This document shows, one piece after another, positions 6,629 to 8,213 of a stretch of DNA of 8,213 nucleotides; positions within the stretch are counted from its first letter, which is position 1; each line of letters begins with the position of its first letter. The stretch comes from Desulfohalobiaceae bacterium. Its GTDB lineage: Bacteria; Desulfobacterota; Desulfovibrionia; Desulfovibrionales; Desulfothermaceae. Below the pieces are notes generated by a model that searched no databases, was not told the origin of the DNA, and saw only the letters and a program-made list of their open reading frames with translations. Location of the stretch: contig JAIPDU010000066.1 of NCBI GenBank assembly GCA_021737525.1, positions 1 through 8,213 of the forward strand, written 5' to 3'. Made by a program: the position numbers and the translations under genes.

Positions 6629-7756
6629 ATGATCATCAGAGCCCTCCAATCCCTGGGAAGCCGTCTTCCTCTCTTTCGGAGGGAGAGGCCCAAGCAGGCC
6701 CTGATCTCCTACAGACAGGGCCGTCCCTTCCCCTACACGGACACCCAGACCGCTATCGACGAGCTCAGCCGCCTGGCCAAAAACACCCCCGAGGCTGTGG
6801 AGGTCTTTCTGGCCCTGGGCAATCTGCACCGGGCCCAGGGGGATTTCGAGCGGGCCATCCGGGTTCGCAAGACCCTGACCGCCAGACCGGACCTGGAGCC
6901 GCAGTACCGGGCCAAATCACTGTATGAGCTGGGGCTGGACTACCGTCGAGCCGGCTTCCTGGACCGGGCGGGAGAGGCCTTTGAAAAGTCCAGGGAGCTC
7001 ACCGGCGACGATCCGGTTCTGCTGGAGGAAATGGCCGGCCTGGCCGCCGCGAGCGGGGAGTATTCCACAGCGGCAGACTACTATCGCCTTCTGAAGAACC
7101 CCCTGGCCCAGTCTCATTACCTGGTCCAGCAGGCCAAGGCCGAAACCGAGAGCGACAGAGTGGTCACGGACAAGACCCTGCTCAAGAAGGCGATCCGGAC
7201 CTATCCCGGCTCGGCTGAGGCCTGGCTGGAGATCCTCATACGGGACTGCAGCTTTGGCGCGTGGTCCAGCATGGCCTCCGATTTCCGGCAGGCCCTGAAG
7301 CACATCGATCCCGGCCTGTGCTTTGTTCTCCTTGAAGGCCTGATCCGCTATCTGGTAAGCCAAAAGGACGAGAACGAGATCTTCACTCCGAACCTGGCAC
7401 CCGAGCCGGCCCAGGTCCTGCTCGACGCCCTGGCCAAGAGGGAGCCGGACCCCATCCTGTCCTATTACGCTGCCTGGCTCGCTCTGCAGCTCGCGGACAC
7501 TCAGCTGGCCTTGAGCTGGCTGCACCGCTGCCTGGATCTCGACGCCGACTTCTGGCCCGCCCGTGTGGAGCTCGTGGCCCTGCAGTCCCAGAGCGAGGAG
7601 CTCTCTCTGGAATTCAAGGCCCAGCTCGACATCATCTTCAGGTACTGCCGGCGGCAAAGGCGCTTCCTCTGCCGCGCCTGCGGCCTCAGGAGGGAACAGA
7701 TCTTCTTCCTCTGCTCCCGCTGCCACAGCTGGCACTCCATCGCCTTTGTGAAATAG
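6629..7756 (+). CDS. LapB-like TPR protein with C-terminal zinc knuckle
   Basis: This 375-residue protein has TPR-like helical repeats. The stretch at about 56-125 (LALGNLHRAQGDFERAIR, then LGLDYRRAGFLDRAGEAF) follows LapB/YciM closely, with degenerate repeats behind. The C-terminus has a rubredoxin-like knuckle: Cys 348 and 351 (CRACG), then Cys 362 and 365 (CSRCHSW), as in LapB. In E. coli, LapB is an inner-membrane adaptor that guides FtsH to LpxC and limits lipopolysaccharide synthesis. Its LapA partner is encoded just upstream here. The ATG at 6629 is preferred, with AAGGGG at 6611-6616, a rather long 12-base gap; a GTG at 6506 would add 41 residues that do not resemble the family. Oddly, no N-terminal membrane anchor is visible from either start. 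The TAG stop is part of the first repeat heptad. Confidence 0.85.
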   Translation: MIIRALQSLGSRLPLFRRERPKQALISYRQGRPFPYTDTQTAIDELSRLAKNTPEAVEVFLALGNLHRAQGDFERAIRVRKTLTARPDLEPQYRAKSLYELGLDYRRAGFLDRAGEAFEKSRELTGDDPVLLEEMAGLAAASGEYSTAADYYRLLKNPLAQSHYLVQQAKAETESDRVVTDKTLLKKAIRTYPGSAEAWLEILIRDCSFGAWSSMASDFRQALKHIDPGLCFVLLEGLIRYLVSQKDENEIFTPNLAPEPAQVLLDALAKREPDPILSYYAAWLALQLADTQLALSWLHRCLDLDADFWPARVELVALQSQSEELSLEFKAQLDIIFRYCRRQRRFLCRACGLRREQIFFLCSRCHSWHSIAFVK

Positions 7757-7788
7757 GTTCCGGGTTCCCTGTTCACGGTTCACGGTTA
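7754..7788. repeat. Left heptad array, five NNNGTTC units
   Basis: Five units with exact 7-base spacing are TAGGTTC, CGGGTTC, CCTGTTC, ACGGTTC and ACGGTTA. The last one has decayed in its final base. The first unit contains the TAG stop of the LapB-like gene, so the array abuts or slightly overlaps the coding sequence. Confidence 0.85.
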
Positions 7789-7872
7789 AAAGACGGAAAC
7801 GCCCATCCAGACAGCACCGAATGATTCCAAAAATCGTCCAGCCTGCACCGGCATTGATGCACCCAGACCCCG

Positions 7873-7971
7873 GAACCTGGAGCGGTGAACGGTAAACCTG
7901 GAACCGGGAACCCGGAACCCCCGAACGGGGAACCATGAACGGGGAACGGGGAACGCAGAACGGGGAACGGC
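7873..7971. repeat. Right heptad array, fourteen GAACNNN units
   Basis: Seven units fill 7873-7921, one extra C sits at 7922, and seven more fill 7923-7971. Twelve of the fourteen units keep GAAC exactly; the exceptions are GAGC at 7880 and AAAC at 7894. The variable bases are mostly G and C, with GAACGGG used four times. The array ends seven bases before the mutS ATG. Confidence 0.88.
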
Positions 7972-7978
7972 ATAGCGC

Positions 7979-8213
7979 ATGAGCACCCAGAATCGCAAGC
8001 TCACCCCCATGCTGGAGCAATACCTGCGCATCAAGCAGGACCATCCGGATGCGCTGCTCTTCTACCGCATGGGCGACTTCTACGAGCTCTTCTTCGAGGA
8101 CGCCCGCATCGCCGCTCGCGAGCTGCAGATCGTGCTCACCTCCCGAAACAAGGAGAGCGAGGAACAGATCCCCATGGCCGGGGTCCCCCACCACTCCGCG
8201 GAGGAATACCTGA
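7979..8213 (+). CDS. mutS: DNA mismatch repair protein MutS, N-terminal part (3' partial)
   Basis: Seventy-eight codons are visible before the right edge. They form the start of MutS domain I, which contacts the mismatched base pair and starts methyl-directed or strand-discriminated repair with MutL. The hallmark MGDFYELF lies at residues 31-38; Phe34 and Glu36 correspond to the Phe-x-Glu pair that stacks on and hydrogen-bonds the mismatch. TPMLEQYL at 9-16, LLFYR at 26-30 and IPMAGVPHHSAEEYL at the edge also match the family. The ATG is fixed by an in-frame TAG at 7973-7975, two codons upstream. There is no standard ribosome binding site; the nearest purine run, GGGGAA at 7962-7967, belongs to the heptad array and is about 11 bases away. 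Confidence 0.96.
   Translation, partial: MSTQNRKLTPMLEQYLRIKQDHPDALLFYRMGDFYELFFEDARIAARELQIVLTSRNKESEEQIPMAGVPHHSAEEYL

Larger units (their letters stand above)
7754..7971. repeat. Inverted heptanucleotide-repeat element between lapB-like gene and mutS
   Basis: This 218-bp intergenic stretch consists of a left array of NNNGTTC heptads, an 84-bp unique core (7789-7872) and a right array of GAACNNN heptads, so the arrays point toward each other as inverted repeats. The longest perfect arm pair is 14 bp, 7756-7769 against 7906-7919. Extending inward, 27 of 32 positions of 7756-7787 pair with 7888-7919. It could fold into a large stem in RNA or extrude as a cruciform. No coding frame with sensible content is present. 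Heptad arrays of this kind recall the short tandemly repeated heptanucleotides of cyanobacteria, but I know no name for this sequence family. Confidence 0.85.

Noticed and set aside
7754..7971. CRISPR array
   Set aside because: Units are only 7 bases with no spacers, and the arrays are inverted relative to each other.
7754..7971. Classical intrinsic terminator for the lapB-like gene
   Set aside because: The arms are about 100 bases apart and no T-run follows the stem.
7773..8034. Short - strand frames encoding Pro/Phe/Ser-rich repeats over the heptad array
   Set aside because: A 7-base period read in triplets automatically gives a 7-residue periodic product; nothing suggests real translation.
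6917..8194. A 425-codon open frame on the - strand across the LapB-like gene, the repeats and mutS
   Set aside because: It is antisense to two clear genes and crosses the heptad array, where the product becomes a Val-Pro-Arg-Ser style repeat; no ribosome binding site or family resemblance was seen.

Overview
The window is dense, GC-rich chromosomal DNA (clearly above 60% GC by eye) with every gene on the + strand. The gene content suggests a Desulfovibrionales-like sulfate-reducing deltaproteobacterium (Desulfobacterota). The basis is a tRNA nucleotidyltransferase fused to DHH and CBS domains, a TIGR00725-type Rossmann protein, a HIT protein, LapA- and LapB-like membrane and TPR proteins, and mutS. 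This placement is an inference from gene types and composition, not from a database match.

Layout. (1) Positions 2-2554 hold the 3' part of a large tRNA nucleotidyltransferase / poly(A) polymerase-family gene that is open through the left edge. (2) A 137-bp gap with a plausible sigma70-type promoter leads to a polar amino acid ABC uptake operon: periplasmic binding protein (2692-3429), permease (3559-4392) and ATPase (4385-5125). A 14-bp perfect hairpin without a T-run separates the binding protein from the permease. (3) Closely spaced behind the ATPase are a TIGR00725-family protein (5130-5570), a HIT hydrolase (5611-6102) and a LapA-domain membrane protein (6115-6450). After a 178-bp gap comes a LapB-like TPR protein with a C-terminal four-cysteine zinc knuckle (6629-7756). 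(4) Positions 7754-7971 are not coding. They hold GAACNNN heptanucleotide repeats in two arrays of opposite orientation around an 84-bp unique core. (5) mutS begins at 7979 and runs off the right edge.

How the genes work together. The ABC genes form one importer. The TIGR00725, HIT, LapA and LapB-like genes look like housekeeping or envelope genes that could be read through from the ABC promoter, since no classical terminator is visible between them. LapA and LapB in enterobacteria act together at the inner membrane to control lipopolysaccharide synthesis, and their near adjacency here supports the same pairing, although this LapB lacks the usual N-terminal membrane anchor.

The most unusual item is the inverted heptad-repeat element. 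It begins on the lapB-like stop codon, ends seven bases before the mutS start, and supplies the only purine-rich sequence upstream of mutS. I see no phage, IS, CRISPR or RNA gene, and no convincing new multi-gene system.
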